In this document: positions 8,654 through 16,187 of the stretch, piece after piece
Layout of the letters: each line of letters begins with the position of its first letter
How positions within the stretch are numbered: position 1 is the first letter of the stretch
DNA from: Nostoc sp. XA010
GTDB lineage: Bacteria > Cyanobacteriota > Cyanobacteriia > Cyanobacteriales > Nostocaceae
Direction: 5' to 3'
Assembly (NCBI RefSeq): GCF_020829625.1
Contig: NZ_JAIVFX010000037.1
Coordinates: forward strand, 1 to 50,173
DNA: 50,173 nucleotides
Made by a program: the position numbers and the translations under genes
Notes under the pieces: model-generated
Told to the model about the DNA's origin: nothing
The model's database searches: none
The model's input: the letters and a program-made list of their open reading frames with translations, nothing else

Positions 8654-8992
8654 TCAAGCAATATTCTGAATTTTTTGAGGTAATTTTACTAACGGGCATC
8701 CCAGAAAATCCTCAATTTTAATAGAAAGTGCTTGGCATATACCTTCTAGCTTTTCAGTAGAAACTGTAGGTGCTGAGTTTCTTGGACTTGATTCCGGGTA
8801 TTCTCCGCGCTCCAAATGCTGAATTAATTGATAAGCACAACCAGATCGTTTAGCCAGAGACTGCATAGACTCTGTACCTCGTAAAATTTTCAGTTTTCTG
8901 CCTAATTCCTTATTCCATCGAATAGATGCGATTAAGCTTTTATCGATAATCATTAATTCATCACCCAATTCACCAATTGCATTAGTAGACAT
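8654..8992 (-). CDS. XRE-family HTH transcriptional regulator
   Basis: A 112-aa protein with a Cro/C1-type helix-turn-helix: ELGRKLKILRGTESMQSLAKR then SGCAYQLIQHLERGEYPESSP, followed by LEGICQALSIKIEDFLG. The domain covers about residues 28-98. Two starts are possible. The one given (8992) has no visible ribosome site, while an internal ATG at 8953 has GGGTGATG in front, giving 99 aa. A perfect 8-bp palindrome lies 12-30 bp upstream of the longer start, so the gene is probably autorepressed. It is divergent from the 9174 gene, which it may also control. Confidence 0.85.
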   Translation of the reverse strand: MSTNAIGELGDELMIIDKSLIASIRWNKELGRKLKILRGTESMQSLAKRSGCAYQLIQHLERGEYPESSPRNSAPTVSTEKLEGICQALSIKIEDFLGCPLVKLPQKIQNIA

Positions 8993-9004
8993 GATACACT
9001 AAAA

Positions 9005-9023
9005 TTACTAATTTTATTAGTAA
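9005..9023. promoter_or_regulatory. Palindromic operator upstream of the XRE gene
   Basis: TTACTAAT, TTT, ATTAGTAA: a perfect 8-bp inverted repeat with a 3-bp spacer, 12 bp before the regulator start and in the divergent gap. The core TTACTA recurs in the repeat TTACTAGGG of the neighbouring gene. Confidence 0.7.
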
Positions 9024-9142
9024 GAAAACACAAAACAACCCAATTAAAGTATGACTGCGATCGCTCGTAGTCTTTGCAATGCAATCAAAAAGGAGGCAAA
9101 TAGACAAAGAATGATAAAACCTCAAACTTTGCAAGCGGTGTT

Positions 9143-9499
9143 TTACTAGGGGAAGTGAAAAACAACCCTGGAAATGAAAAACAACCCTAGTAAAAATCGC
9201 CGACGCAAGGGGGAGGGCAACGGTTCTATTCACTGGCGCACCATAACTAAGAACGGGAAGGATTACCCCCAGGCTTATTACCACTGGCAGGAAAACGGAA
9301 AGAAAAGAACGAGGTACATCCCTAAAAAATTACTAGGGGATATTCAGGAAGCTGAAGCAGTCAAACGTCCAGTTGTAGAGATATTACATCTGTTGGGGGT
9401 TGATGAGGTTAGCCCTAGTAATTTACTAGGGGATAAACAGATAAACCCTAGTAATGCAGTTTTAGAAACAAGCCCTAGTAATGACATATCCCCTAGTAA
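9143..9499. repeat. Eight copies of CCCTAGTAA within 357 bp
   Basis: Exact 9-mers CCCTAGTAA occur at 9185, 9413, 9446, 9473 and 9491, and the reverse complement TTACTAGGG at 9143, 9330 and 9423. The pair 9413-9431 forms a perfect palindrome with a 1-nt centre. One copy is upstream of the 9174 gene; the others are inside it and encode the linker words NPSK, SPSN, NPSN and SPSK. Confidence 0.9.
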
Positions 9500-9734
9500 A
9501 ATGCGGCGAAACAAAGGTGAGGGGAGCGGTAGTATTCATTGGCGAACCATTACTAAGAACGGCAGAGATTACCAACAGGCATACTATCACTACGAATTTT
9601 GGAGTGAGGGCGATCGCTTGGTCAAATCATCGAAGTACATTCCCAAGCGGTTACTGAATCGTGTTCAGCAGATGGAGCAAGAGAAAGCGGCTGTTAAGGA
9701 GATATTGCAATTGCTGGGGATGATGAAATCATGA
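9174..9734 (+). CDS. Duplicated small-domain protein, possibly DNA-binding
   Basis: A 186-aa protein made of two copies of one domain of about 55 aa. Copy 1 (about residues 8-75) has RRRKGEGNGSIHWRTITKNG, YPQAYYHWQ and YIPKKLL. Copy 2 (about 110-183) has MRRNKGEGSGSIHWRTITKN, YQQAYYHYE and KYIPKRLL. The pattern GEGxGSIHWR-TKNGxxYxQAYYH resembles the three-strand arm-type DNA-binding domains of tyrosine integrases; that comparison is inference. The linker between copies is built from the repeated 9-mer CCCTAGTAA. It is divergent from the XRE gene. No close family with known function comes to mind. Confidence 0.65.
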   Translation: MKNNPSKNRRRKGEGNGSIHWRTITKNGKDYPQAYYHWQENGKKRTRYIPKKLLGDIQEAEAVKRPVVEILHLLGVDEVSPSNLLGDKQINPSNAVLETSPSNDISPSKMRRNKGEGSGSIHWRTITKNGRDYQQAYYHYEFWSEGDRLVKSSKYIPKRLLNRVQQMEQEKAAVKEILQLLGMMKS

Positions 9735-9837
9735 TTCTGAGGCTGTCACGGTAACTCCTGTTGAAATACCTGAACTGACTGAACAAGAGCAGAGTGTCGG
9801 GAGCAAAGCGGTGAAGAGGTCAGAGTCTTGGCGGTGA
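9727..9837 (+). pseudogene. Relic of the 5' end of a gene related to the 10808 CDS
   Basis: The frame at 9727 reads NHDSEAVTVTPVEIPELTEQEQ and then diverges to a stop at 9835-9837. It matches the relic at 10742-10795 (ITVTAVEVPELTEEE). The expected ATG is missing and the body of the gene is gone. It overlaps the stop of the 9174 gene by a few bases. The following DNA to 10081 shows nothing else that I can support. Confidence 0.5.
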
Positions 9838-10081
9838 AGCAGTCCGCAGAAAGGGGTTTTTCCAATTAGAGGAACTGCCGAATCCGTAAGGGTTCCCGTC
9901 GAGTCTGAACCCCATCAGAAAGAAGGGCTTGCCGATAGGCAGCACTACTGTTAAAACCGAGCTAAGTTGCGAGATTCAGCAAAAACATCAATCTCGATGC
10001 ACTTTCTGTTGATTTTCCGTATAGTAAATAGTTGGGCTGTTTTCCTGTTTTAATGACATTCGTATTGGATGATGAACAATT

Positions 10082-10477
10082 ATGAGTTCAAATCAGCAGT
10101 TTCTGCAAAATTTATACGAAGCCTTCAACAAAGGCGAGATTGAAACAATCATCTCGGTGATGCACCCGGACGTGAAATGGGCCAACGGGGTGGAAGGCGG
10201 TTTCGTTTATGGACGCGACGCGGTGCGCGAATACTGGACTAATCAGTATAAGGTTATTCAAGTGCAGCTTGAAACCTTAAAATTCGAGACGGATGAAAAC
10301 AATCGAAATGTCGTTACCGTTCATCAAATCGTCAGAGATTTGCAAGGCAATTTGCTTGCGGATGCAACAATTGAGCAAATTTTTACTATTGAGGATGGTT
10401 TGATCAGTCTTTATGAAATCGGCGAAACCGAAACAATCCAACAGATGATTCAAAAAACCAGAACTCCCAATGAGTAA
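10082..10477 (+). CDS. SnoaL-like / NTF2-fold protein
   Basis: A 131-aa single-domain protein. FLQNLYEAFNKGEIETIISVMHPDVKW is the usual start of the SnoaL-like (nuclear transport factor 2 family) fold. It is followed by VYGRDAVREYWTNQY and the beta strands VVTVHQIVRDLQGNLL and ATIEQIFTIEDGLI. The family includes ketosteroid-isomerase-like enzymes, polyketide cyclases and many uncharacterised proteins; the substrate cannot be told. It stands alone in accessory DNA, away from the biosynthetic cluster. The length is normal for one domain. Confidence 0.85.
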   Translation: MSSNQQFLQNLYEAFNKGEIETIISVMHPDVKWANGVEGGFVYGRDAVREYWTNQYKVIQVQLETLKFETDENNRNVVTVHQIVRDLQGNLLADATIEQIFTIEDGLISLYEIGETETIQQMIQKTRTPNE

Positions 10478-10713
10478 TTGAGAAGGCAGTTACAATTCGA
10501 GCCGTTGCTTTACTGATCGCAATCAAGAGAGGTTAGTAACTTCGGTCAGATTCTGTATAAATACGTATCCGCTATTTGCTCCCATCGTAGCCAAACAATC
10601 CGCTTGCACCCGACTGTTTAGAGCCTTTTCATATTGCCCAAAAGAATTAAGATGTTAACTAGCTGCCCCATCCCGTAAGCGCAACAAAACCACCTTTGCT
10701 GCATCTAGTGACG

Positions 10714-10798
10714 ATGACTAACACCTTGAAGAAAACCCAACCTAGCAACGATTACGGTTACTGCTGTTGAAGTTCCAGAGTTGACAGAGGAAGAATAG
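10714..10798 (+). pseudogene. Broken 5' end of the 10808 gene (frameshift and stop)
   Basis: ATG at 10714 gives MTNTLKKTQPSND, then the reading must change frame near 10750 to continue ITVTAVEVPELTEEE. That frame meets TAG at 10796-10798, after which the same frame goes on RDRLHLERRVERAF without interruption. The gene therefore carries a frameshift and a premature stop near its start. Confidence 0.6.
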
Positions 10799-10807
10799 CG
10801 CGATCGC

Positions 10808-11578
10808 TTGCACCTAGAGCGCCGTGTGGAAAGAGCGTTTTTTGAGGCGGGCAAGGCGTTGACGGAATTGAGGGATAGACGGCTTTATCGCTCCACGCAT
10901 AAAACATTTGAAGATTATTGCCGCGATCGCTTTGGGCATAGTCGGCAACAATCAAATTATTTGATTGCCGCAGCTGGTGTTTACGAAAATTTGACAACCA
11001 TTGGTTGTCAAAATGTGGAAAATCAAAATTTGACAACCAATGGGACACAAATTTTGCCCACGAGCGAACGCCAAGTTAGACCGATAACAAAACTGGAACC
11101 TCAACAGCAATGGGAAGTATGGCAGACGGCAGTGGAAGAAGCCGGAGGTAAAGTACCATCTGCTAGAGTTGTAGGCGATGTAGTACAACGGATCATGGAA
11201 CGGATAAAAGCGCCAAATCCTTACCATATAGGGGAAGTCTGCCAAATTATTGCCAAGGACAATCCTGATTTACGAGGAAAAGGCGGATGTTGGGGCATCG
11301 TTAACCATGTGGGCGAGTTCAGTTGTACAGTTAAAATGTGGGATGGAGAGTACACCGTGAGAATCGACCACCTGAAGCCACTGAACTACATGGAGTTGGA
11401 ATGCCAGCAGATGCAGCTAATCAGCGATCGCATCAGTAGGCTACGGGAAAACGAGAACTTGGAAGATGCCCCAAGTGCTATGTTGAAGCATCTGGGGGAG
11501 TTGAAGCGACCGTATTTGACTGCGATGGAGGAGAAGTTGTTGAGCGTGATTGAGCGGGAATACGGGCTTGGAGATTAA
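10808..11578 (+). CDS. Plasmid-type hypothetical protein, 5'-truncated (TTG restart possible)
   Basis: 256 aa from a TTG at 10808 to the stop at 11578. The N-terminal part (HLERRVERAFFEAGKALTEL, YRSTHKTFEDYCRDRFGHSR) is a helical module common in proteins of Nostoc plasmids and genomic islands. A linker of about 35 aa (NLTTIGCQNVENQNLTTNG) follows, then QRVRPITKL-type sequence (RQVRPITKLEPQQQWEVWQ). A small beta domain (about 155-200, GGCWGIVNHVGEFSCTVKM) and a helical end close it. The original start is upstream and broken, so expression depends on a TTG restart. The linker DNA holds three copies of TTTGACAACC. Function unknown; the location suggests replication or plasmid maintenance, which is inference only. 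Confidence 0.6.
   Translation: MHLERRVERAFFEAGKALTELRDRRLYRSTHKTFEDYCRDRFGHSRQQSNYLIAAAGVYENLTTIGCQNVENQNLTTNGTQILPTSERQVRPITKLEPQQQWEVWQTAVEEAGGKVPSARVVGDVVQRIMERIKAPNPYHIGEVCQIIAKDNPDLRGKGGCWGIVNHVGEFSCTVKMWDGEYTVRIDHLKPLNYMELECQQMQLISDRISRLRENENLEDAPSAMLKHLGELKRPYLTAMEEKLLSVIEREYGLGD
10990..11038. repeat. Gene-internal motif TTTGACAACC, three copies
   Basis: TTTGACAACC at 10990-10999 and 11029-11038 and its reverse complement GGTTGTCAAA at 11003-11012. The first two form a perfect 10-bp inverted repeat with spacer ATT. All lie inside the linker of the 10808 gene and encode NLTT and CQN words. Confidence 0.85.
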
Positions 11579-11637
11579 ATCTCCACGAACTCATAGACAA
11601 TAATAGATACACATCTTATGATTATGGAATCAATTTG

Positions 11638-11841
11638 ATTTTTGGCAAGTCGAAGCGGGGTCAAAAACCCTGGGGATCTGCCAAAATCGCCAGAACCTTG
11701 ACAAGTAAATAGTTTCACAGTTTCAGTGCTAAGGGAAGTTGATAATTAGTCGCAATAAGTGCGGCTGAAATCGACCTATTTTTGAGGTTCGCCAAAACAC
11801 TTCCCAGGAAGCCTGCTCTGTAACAGTTTTAGCACCGAGCG
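11638..11841 (+). promoter_or_regulatory. Probable CRISPR leader
   Basis: The AT-rich stretch before the array contains TTTTGGCA and TGCCAAAA as an inverted pair around GAAGCGGGGTCAAAAACCC. It resembles leader text I recall from cyanobacterial arrays. It lies directly before the first repeat, which sets the array direction left to right. Confidence 0.5.
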
Positions 11842-12024
11842 GTTTCCACCAACCAAATCCCCTCACGGGGACTGAAACTGGCTAACTTTTCCCATTCCAC
11901 TAGCTGATACTTTGGTTTCCACTAACCAAATCCCCTCACGGGGACTGAAACTTTTCTCATGGCTAAGACTTCTGAATTACATCCAGCGTTTCCACTAACC
12001 AAATCCCCTCACGGGGACTGAAAC
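11842..12024 (+). CRISPR. Short CRISPR array, three 37-bp repeats and two 36-bp spacers
   Basis: Repeats at 11842-11878, 11915-11951 and 11988-12024, each beginning GTTTCCACYAACC and ending CACGGGGACTGAAAC. The first differs from the others only by C for T at position 9. Each repeat has an internal TCCCC-TCAC-GGGGA stem. Spacers are 11879-11914 and 11952-11987, both 36 bp. No cas gene lies in the window. Directly after the last repeat begins a fragment of an IS1182-type transposase, so the array is probably the leader-proximal rest of a longer one. The GGGGACTGAAAC end is usual for cyanobacterial class 1 arrays; the subtype is not assigned. Confidence 0.93.
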
Positions 12025-12026
12025 TA

Positions 12027-12251
12027 CGGGATGAACTGCGCTCAGGCATTGAAGGAACTATTTCTCAAGGAATCCGCGCCTTTGAAATGCGCGATTGCCG
12101 TTATATTGGGCTAGCTAAAACTCATCTACAGCATATCCTGACGGCGACGGCTATTAATTTAAGTCGAGTTTTCGCGTGGTTGGAGGAGATACCAAGGGCT
12201 AAAACTCGCTCCTCATACTTTGCAAGACTGGTTGATGCTACTGTGTGCTAG
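12027..12251 (+). pseudogene. IS1182-family transposase, C-terminal fragment
   Basis: An open frame without start reads RDELRSGIEGTISQGIRAFE, RDCRYIGLAKTHLQHILTAT and AINLSRVFAWLEEIPRAKTR, ending at TAG 12249-12251. The R-GxEGTISQG and RYIGLAKTHLQH words are the known C-terminal region of IS1182-type DDE transposases. The rest of the gene is absent: the fragment starts 3 bp after the last CRISPR repeat. It is dead, and useful only as a trace of a past insertion or deletion. Confidence 0.8.
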
Positions 12252-12300
12252 GCATCGTGATTGCTTGTTGTTCAAACTTCAAGAAAATTTGGCTGATTTC

Positions 12301-12359
12301 CCGTGTAATACATCGTAAATCATCGTCATTCCTGGTTAAACTTACGATGTAATACACGG
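12301..12359. promoter_or_regulatory. Inverted repeat operator-like site before the 12368 gene
   Basis: CCGTGTAATACATCGTAA (12301-12318) and TTACGATGTAATACACGG (12342-12359) match as an inverted repeat in 17 of 18 positions. The site ends 8 bp before the ATG. The core recurs as GTATTACACGG at 12543-12553 and 12606-12616 inside the gene. Confidence 0.75.
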
Positions 12360-12367
12360 TAACTTTT

Positions 12368-12805
12368 ATGTTAAAACGGGATATTCAGGGAAAGTTTGCG
12401 CTTAAGAATGATGATTATCGTGAAGTACGTTCGTTGCGATTAACAGATGATACTTGGAAGGCTCTTGGTATTGCCTCGGAATGTTTGGGCTTAACTCGTG
12501 CTGACTATTTAGAACGCATTGTTAGGCATAACCTTTTACCAGGTATTACACGGGAAGACTCAGAAATCTTAGCTTCCACTCAAGGAGAAAACGAGTCTCA
12601 ACCAAGTATTACACGGCAAAGGGAGTTGCATCAGACATCTAATAAGGCAGCAAAACAGTCTGTTGGGTTGCCTACGGTAAAAGAACTTGAGATTTTACGT
12701 GACCGTGTTTTATCGGAACTGAAGTTAGGTACGCAAGCATCTGGGTATAAAACTGCTCAGAAGGTTCTCAATCGTTTCATTACTGAACTAATCGGTTTAG
12801 TTTAG
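12368..12805 (+). CDS. Small accessory protein with RHH-like N-terminus
   Basis: A 145-aa protein. REVRSLRLTDDTWKALGIAS then LGLTRADYLERIVRHNL (about residues 19-58) reads like a ribbon-helix-helix DNA-binding unit: one beta strand and two helices. The middle is a low-complexity linker holding GITRED and SITRQRE, both encoded by the repeated DNA word GTATTACACGG. The C-terminus (about 105-145) is one predicted helix pair. A near-perfect inverted repeat of the same word stands right at the promoter, so self-regulation is likely. It converges with and overlaps the PAP2 gene by 26 bp. RHH assignment is by pattern only. Confidence 0.6.
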   Translation: MLKRDIQGKFALKNDDYREVRSLRLTDDTWKALGIASECLGLTRADYLERIVRHNLLPGITREDSEILASTQGENESQPSITRQRELHQTSNKAAKQSVGLPTVKELEILRDRVLSELKLGTQASGYKTAQKVLNRFITELIGLV

Positions 12806-13808
12806 CTGTTTGGGGAATTCGCCAACAGTATCCCAAGCTAAGGATACAGGCAATCAACCACACTAAACCTGCCGCGTAGCCAGCTGTCACATCAGTTAGC
12901 CAATGTACTCCAAGATAAAGCCGACTAAAACCGATCGCAGCAATTAAGGCTATAGTCAAACCATAAATCCAAAAGCGCCATTCAGGAAACTGCTTTGCCA
13001 GAATATAGCCCGTAAAACCGTAAATCACTATTGAAACCATTGCATGACCACTGGGAAAACTGTGTTGACCCACTTTAATAATATGCTTCCACAGGGCTGG
13101 ACGCGCTCTACCAAATAATAGTTTCATTAAACAATTTAATAAGGTTGCACCAACTCCAGCGATGCCCAAGATAGCTGCTTGTCGGCGACGATTAGAAAAT
13201 AACGGACTAATCGCCAGCCACAAAGAAGATAACAGCATTACTACTGGATCGCCCATAAAAGTGATACTAAGCATGATGTGATCGCGCAGTGGTGTATGCA
13301 ACCTCTGGATCAAGAGCAAAATGGGTTTGTCAAGATTATATGCGTACAACAGCCCAGTGGTGCATACAAGGGCACTAACAGCCCCCAATACAGGGATAAG
13401 TTGACTACCTGTTTGGGCTGCGACAGATAATTTTGGAACCTTGACTAATTGCCTTTGTACGCTAAAACCAAGTGATTTACTGACGTTTTTCCGATAATCT
13501 AAGACAATTTCTTGGATGAGGAGGGCGATGGTCGTTCGCGTAGCGTCTCGAAGAGAAGACCCGCCTTCGGCGATCGCATTTAAACTGTTGTCTGGATGAA
13601 AAATAACAAGGATATTTCCTGTGTAACTATTAGCACGAGCTTCCGAGATTATTTTCTCCTCCAATAATCTCGATTCCAGATATCTTTTAAGAGCTTCCGA
13701 ATGATAAAGCCCATTTACCTTATATGAACCTATCCCACTAATAATATTTGTGCTACAAAGCTTAAGCCTATTGAGAACTGAAAACGAAAAATTAAGGTTT
13801 TCAAGCAC
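12780..13808 (-). CDS. HMA-like domain fused to a PAP2-family membrane phosphatase
   Basis: A 342-aa protein. The C-terminal 200 residues are a PAP2 (type 2 phosphatidic acid phosphatase) domain with several membrane helices. All three motifs are present: KLLFGRARP, SFPSGHAM and SRLYLGVHWLTDV. It would hydrolyse a lipid phosphate such as phosphatidate or undecaprenyl diphosphate at the membrane. The first 110 residues (GLYHSEALKRYLESRLLEEK, ANSYTGNILVIFHPD, IQEIVLDYRKN) look like the ferredoxin-like HMA fold at the front of some P-type ATPases. They lack the CxxC metal site. An interspersed repeat adds EGGSSLRDATR within it. A 16-bp inverted repeat straddles the start codon. Confidence 0.8.
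   Translation of the reverse strand: MLENLNFSFSVLNRLKLCSTNIISGIGSYKVNGLYHSEALKRYLESRLLEEKIISEARANSYTGNILVIFHPDNSLNAIAEGGSSLRDATRTTIALLIQEIVLDYRKNVSKSLGFSVQRQLVKVPKLSVAAQTGSQLIPVLGAVSALVCTTGLLYAYNLDKPILLLIQRLHTPLRDHIMLSITFMGDPVVMLLSSLWLAISPLFSNRRRQAAILGIAGVGATLLNCLMKLLFGRARPALWKHIIKVGQHSFPSGHAMVSIVIYGFTGYILAKQFPEWRFWIYGLTIALIAAIGFSRLYLGVHWLTDVTAGYAAGLVWLIACILSLGYCWRIPQTAKLNRLVQ
13526..13577. repeat. Interspersed repeat inside the PAP2 gene
   Basis: GTTCGCGTAGCGTCTCG, then AAGAGAAGACCCGCCTTCGG and a HIP1 octamer, is a dispersed repeat familiar from Nostoc genomes. It sits in frame in the N-terminal part of the PAP2 gene and encodes AIAEGGSSLRDATRTT. Confidence 0.6.
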
Positions 13809-13855
13809 ATTTTACGAAACGAAGTAGGGTTTTTTGGAATAGTGGGATAGGTTCA
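13725..13855. repeat. 16-bp inverted repeat flanking the PAP2 start codon
   Basis: TGAACCTATCCCACTA at 13725-13740 and its exact reverse complement at 13840-13855, 99 bp apart. One arm is coding, the other lies upstream of the ATG at 13808. It could form a long-range stem over the translation start or mark the ends of a small inserted element. Confidence 0.8.
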
Positions 13856-14457
13856 TGGAATCCTTCGTATCTTGCTGCCATAGGCATCGCTAAAAGCGTT
13901 GAGTAGGGGTTTTGCTTTTAGTGTAACCGCCCGCCAAGAGTGCGATGCCGTAACCGCCCCCTTTCTTGCGATCGCTCATCCACCAACTACTTTTGACCAC
14001 ACCCACAGTGATAAGATGTTGGACATAGGCTGATTGTGGTTTTGAGTTGTCGTTGTGAGAGACAATAACTCTACTACATCAGCCCTCTCTCTTCATCCTC
14101 TTATTTTTGGCTAAGGTATTGTTTGGTATTACTGAATTTTCGTTTCGGGCGATGGCGAAGCAATTTTACTATCACTAATTTTTTACTGCTGCTAGGTGCT
14201 TTCTTTAGCTTACCTGCTTTGTATACCAATTAGACAGCTAGGGACTTTACGGGAAAAGTTAGATTTCTCTCGGTAGCGTTTCAAAATCCTGTGAATGGTT
14301 ACGTGTGTACCAATCTACATTCTGATTTTTTCTTTTTACTTCGATTTACTGAGCGGATACGCTAGAACTACTCTCATACGGTGATATCGCTGCTTAATTT
14401 TGTCCGAAATATTATATTAGGCGACGCAAAAATAATTACTGAAACTACTGGCATGTG
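13856..14457. other. Gene-free stretch between PAP2 and multicopper oxidase genes
   Basis: About 0.6 kb without a supported gene. One short frame near 14150-14235 reads SNFTITNFLLLLGAFFSLP, like the start of a signal peptide, but it has no clear start and stops at once. It may be a gene relic. No RNA gene seen. Confidence 0.4.
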
Positions 14458-15924
14458 TTATGTTTCAACCTCAAGTACTCCCATCATTCCTCGATCTTCA
14501 TGTTCAGAAATATGACAGTGAAACACAGTTTTACCAATAAAATCACGCAGAGGTACAGCGATTCGCACTTTAGAGTCGCCAGATAAGTTAATATTATCGC
14601 GCCATGCTAGGAATGGTTCAGATCGCCAGGTGCTAGATTTTGCATCTTGCCTTGCAAGTATTTGAAAGGGGTAAGTATGTAAATGGAATGGGTGGATTAA
14701 ACCGTTATGGTTTTCGATTTCCCAGATTTCTAGAGTATTCAAACGCCCGCGAAAATCTACGCGCTCAGGGTCAAATTGGTTTCCATTGACGGTGTAATTA
14801 AATGGGATTGCACCGCTAAACTGTACTGTCCGCGTGGTAACTGCCTGTTCTGGATTGAGTGCATCGATAGAAGCAAAACCTGTAGGCAATGGCAATCTTT
14901 TAGGTGTAAATGGAACGACGACTGTCAGCAACACCTCTTCCTTTGCTGGCTCGCTGCCGACAACAAAGTTTCCATCATCATAGGGCAGATGTAACAAATT
15001 GAACGTTCCCGACCCCTTCAACTGAATCAGTACCTCAGCTCGTTCACCTGGTGAAAGAAACAACTCCTCAACGGCAACGGGTTTTTCAATGAAGCCGTCG
15101 TCAGTAACAATCAAGTGCATGGGGTGTTCTTGAAACTTTAACCGAAACGGACGAGCATTGCTTGTATTCACTAGTCTCAACCGCAAGAGTGATTTTTGAG
15201 GAACAAGTTTAGGACGATAAGCACCATTCACTAGGCAAAGGTTGCCATATTTGCCTAGCCAATCAAGAAAGCTGTGATTAGCAGCAACCTCACCTCTTAA
15301 AATAGTGAAGTCCTTAAGTACAAGTAAATGTTCCTCAGCCGCTTGGAGTTCGGGTATTTTATCGAGCGAACTCTTAATCACAATAGCTCCAGTCAGTCCG
15401 GCGAACTGTTGGGTAGCAACCCTCCCGTGTGGATGTGGGTGATACCAACGAGTACCTGCTGCGCCTTTGGGGACTGTAAACTCGTGTAATCGGCTCTCTC
15501 CAGGCATAACATGAACAAAGGGGTTGTCCACTTTTGGTGAGATATGTAACCCGTGTGTGTGTAGATTTGTCGGCATTTGCAAGTGATTGACGAAGCGGAG
15601 GCGCACCCGATCGCCCTCTTGTAGCCGGAGCGTTGGTCCTGGAACTGTACCGTTGTATGCCAGCGCTTGTACTGTCATTCCTGCTAAAGAAACAGACGTA
15701 TGGCTAGCGACAATCTCAGCTTCGACAACACCAGGTTCGGGGCGCCGCACCCGCAACAATTCTGGTTCGCGTAAAGCAAGTCCAGATTCTTTTGCCCGCT
15801 CTCCAGATTGGCCAAACAAAGCATGATAACCTCCAGTAACAGCTATCCCGCCTGTGGTGAGTCCTGCAAGCTGAAGAAAGCTGCGGCGAGTCAGGATAGC
15901 TCGTTGGTTTTTAGGGTATGTCAA
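14458..15924 (-). CDS. Tat-exported multicopper oxidase
   Basis: A 488-aa enzyme with a Tat signal at the N-terminus (LTRRSFLQLAGLTTGG). All four copper-binding motifs are in place: NLHTHGLHIS, RWYHPHPHG, HPFHLHTYPF and FHCHISEHEDRGMM. The last includes the type-1 Cys and the axial Met. Three cupredoxin domains fit the length. It would oxidise a phenol, metal ion or similar donor and reduce oxygen to water in the periplasm; the donor is not evident. AGGTG precedes the ATG. It is the last gene of the same strand after trpD, but 530 bp away, and probably not part of the cluster. Bilirubin-oxidase/CotA-like is a fair subgroup guess. Confidence 0.92.
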   Translation of the reverse strand: MTYPKNQRAILTRRSFLQLAGLTTGGIAVTGGYHALFGQSGERAKESGLALREPELLRVRRPEPGVVEAEIVASHTSVSLAGMTVQALAYNGTVPGPTLRLQEGDRVRLRFVNHLQMPTNLHTHGLHISPKVDNPFVHVMPGESRLHEFTVPKGAAGTRWYHPHPHGRVATQQFAGLTGAIVIKSSLDKIPELQAAEEHLLVLKDFTILRGEVAANHSFLDWLGKYGNLCLVNGAYRPKLVPQKSLLRLRLVNTSNARPFRLKFQEHPMHLIVTDDGFIEKPVAVEELFLSPGERAEVLIQLKGSGTFNLLHLPYDDGNFVVGSEPAKEEVLLTVVVPFTPKRLPLPTGFASIDALNPEQAVTTRTVQFSGAIPFNYTVNGNQFDPERVDFRGRLNTLEIWEIENHNGLIHPFHLHTYPFQILARQDAKSSTWRSEPFLAWRDNINLSGDSKVRIAVPLRDFIGKTVFHCHISEHEDRGMMGVLEVET

Positions 15925-16187
15925 TGGTACACCTATTTGAGCAAGAGTTTAGTAGGAATGGAGTTTTTTGAGGAAAAGGTTACAGGAGTTACTCAAAGCC
16001 AGATATAAAGGCTGTTAGCCTTGGAGAACAGTGGGATGAATTTAGGCAGACAGGGGAAGCAAGGGAAGAGATTTTTTCAAGTTGTTATCATTCCTCGATT
16101 CAGTAACGCTAGATTGTTTTACTTCTGAATTCTAACTCCTGAACTCTGCTATATATTTGCAAGCCACAACAACTAAGAAGTAATTAA

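Noticed and set aside
9838..10081. Possible structured RNA in GC-richer DNA after the 9174 gene
   Set aside because: I could not fold a tRNA or a known RNA from it. Only the 5' relic of a gene is visible nearby.
14458..15924. Multicopper oxidase as a cluster enzyme
   Set aside because: Same strand, but more than 500 bp from the trpD start side and 260 bp after its stop, and exported by Tat. No sign of coupling to bisindole synthesis.
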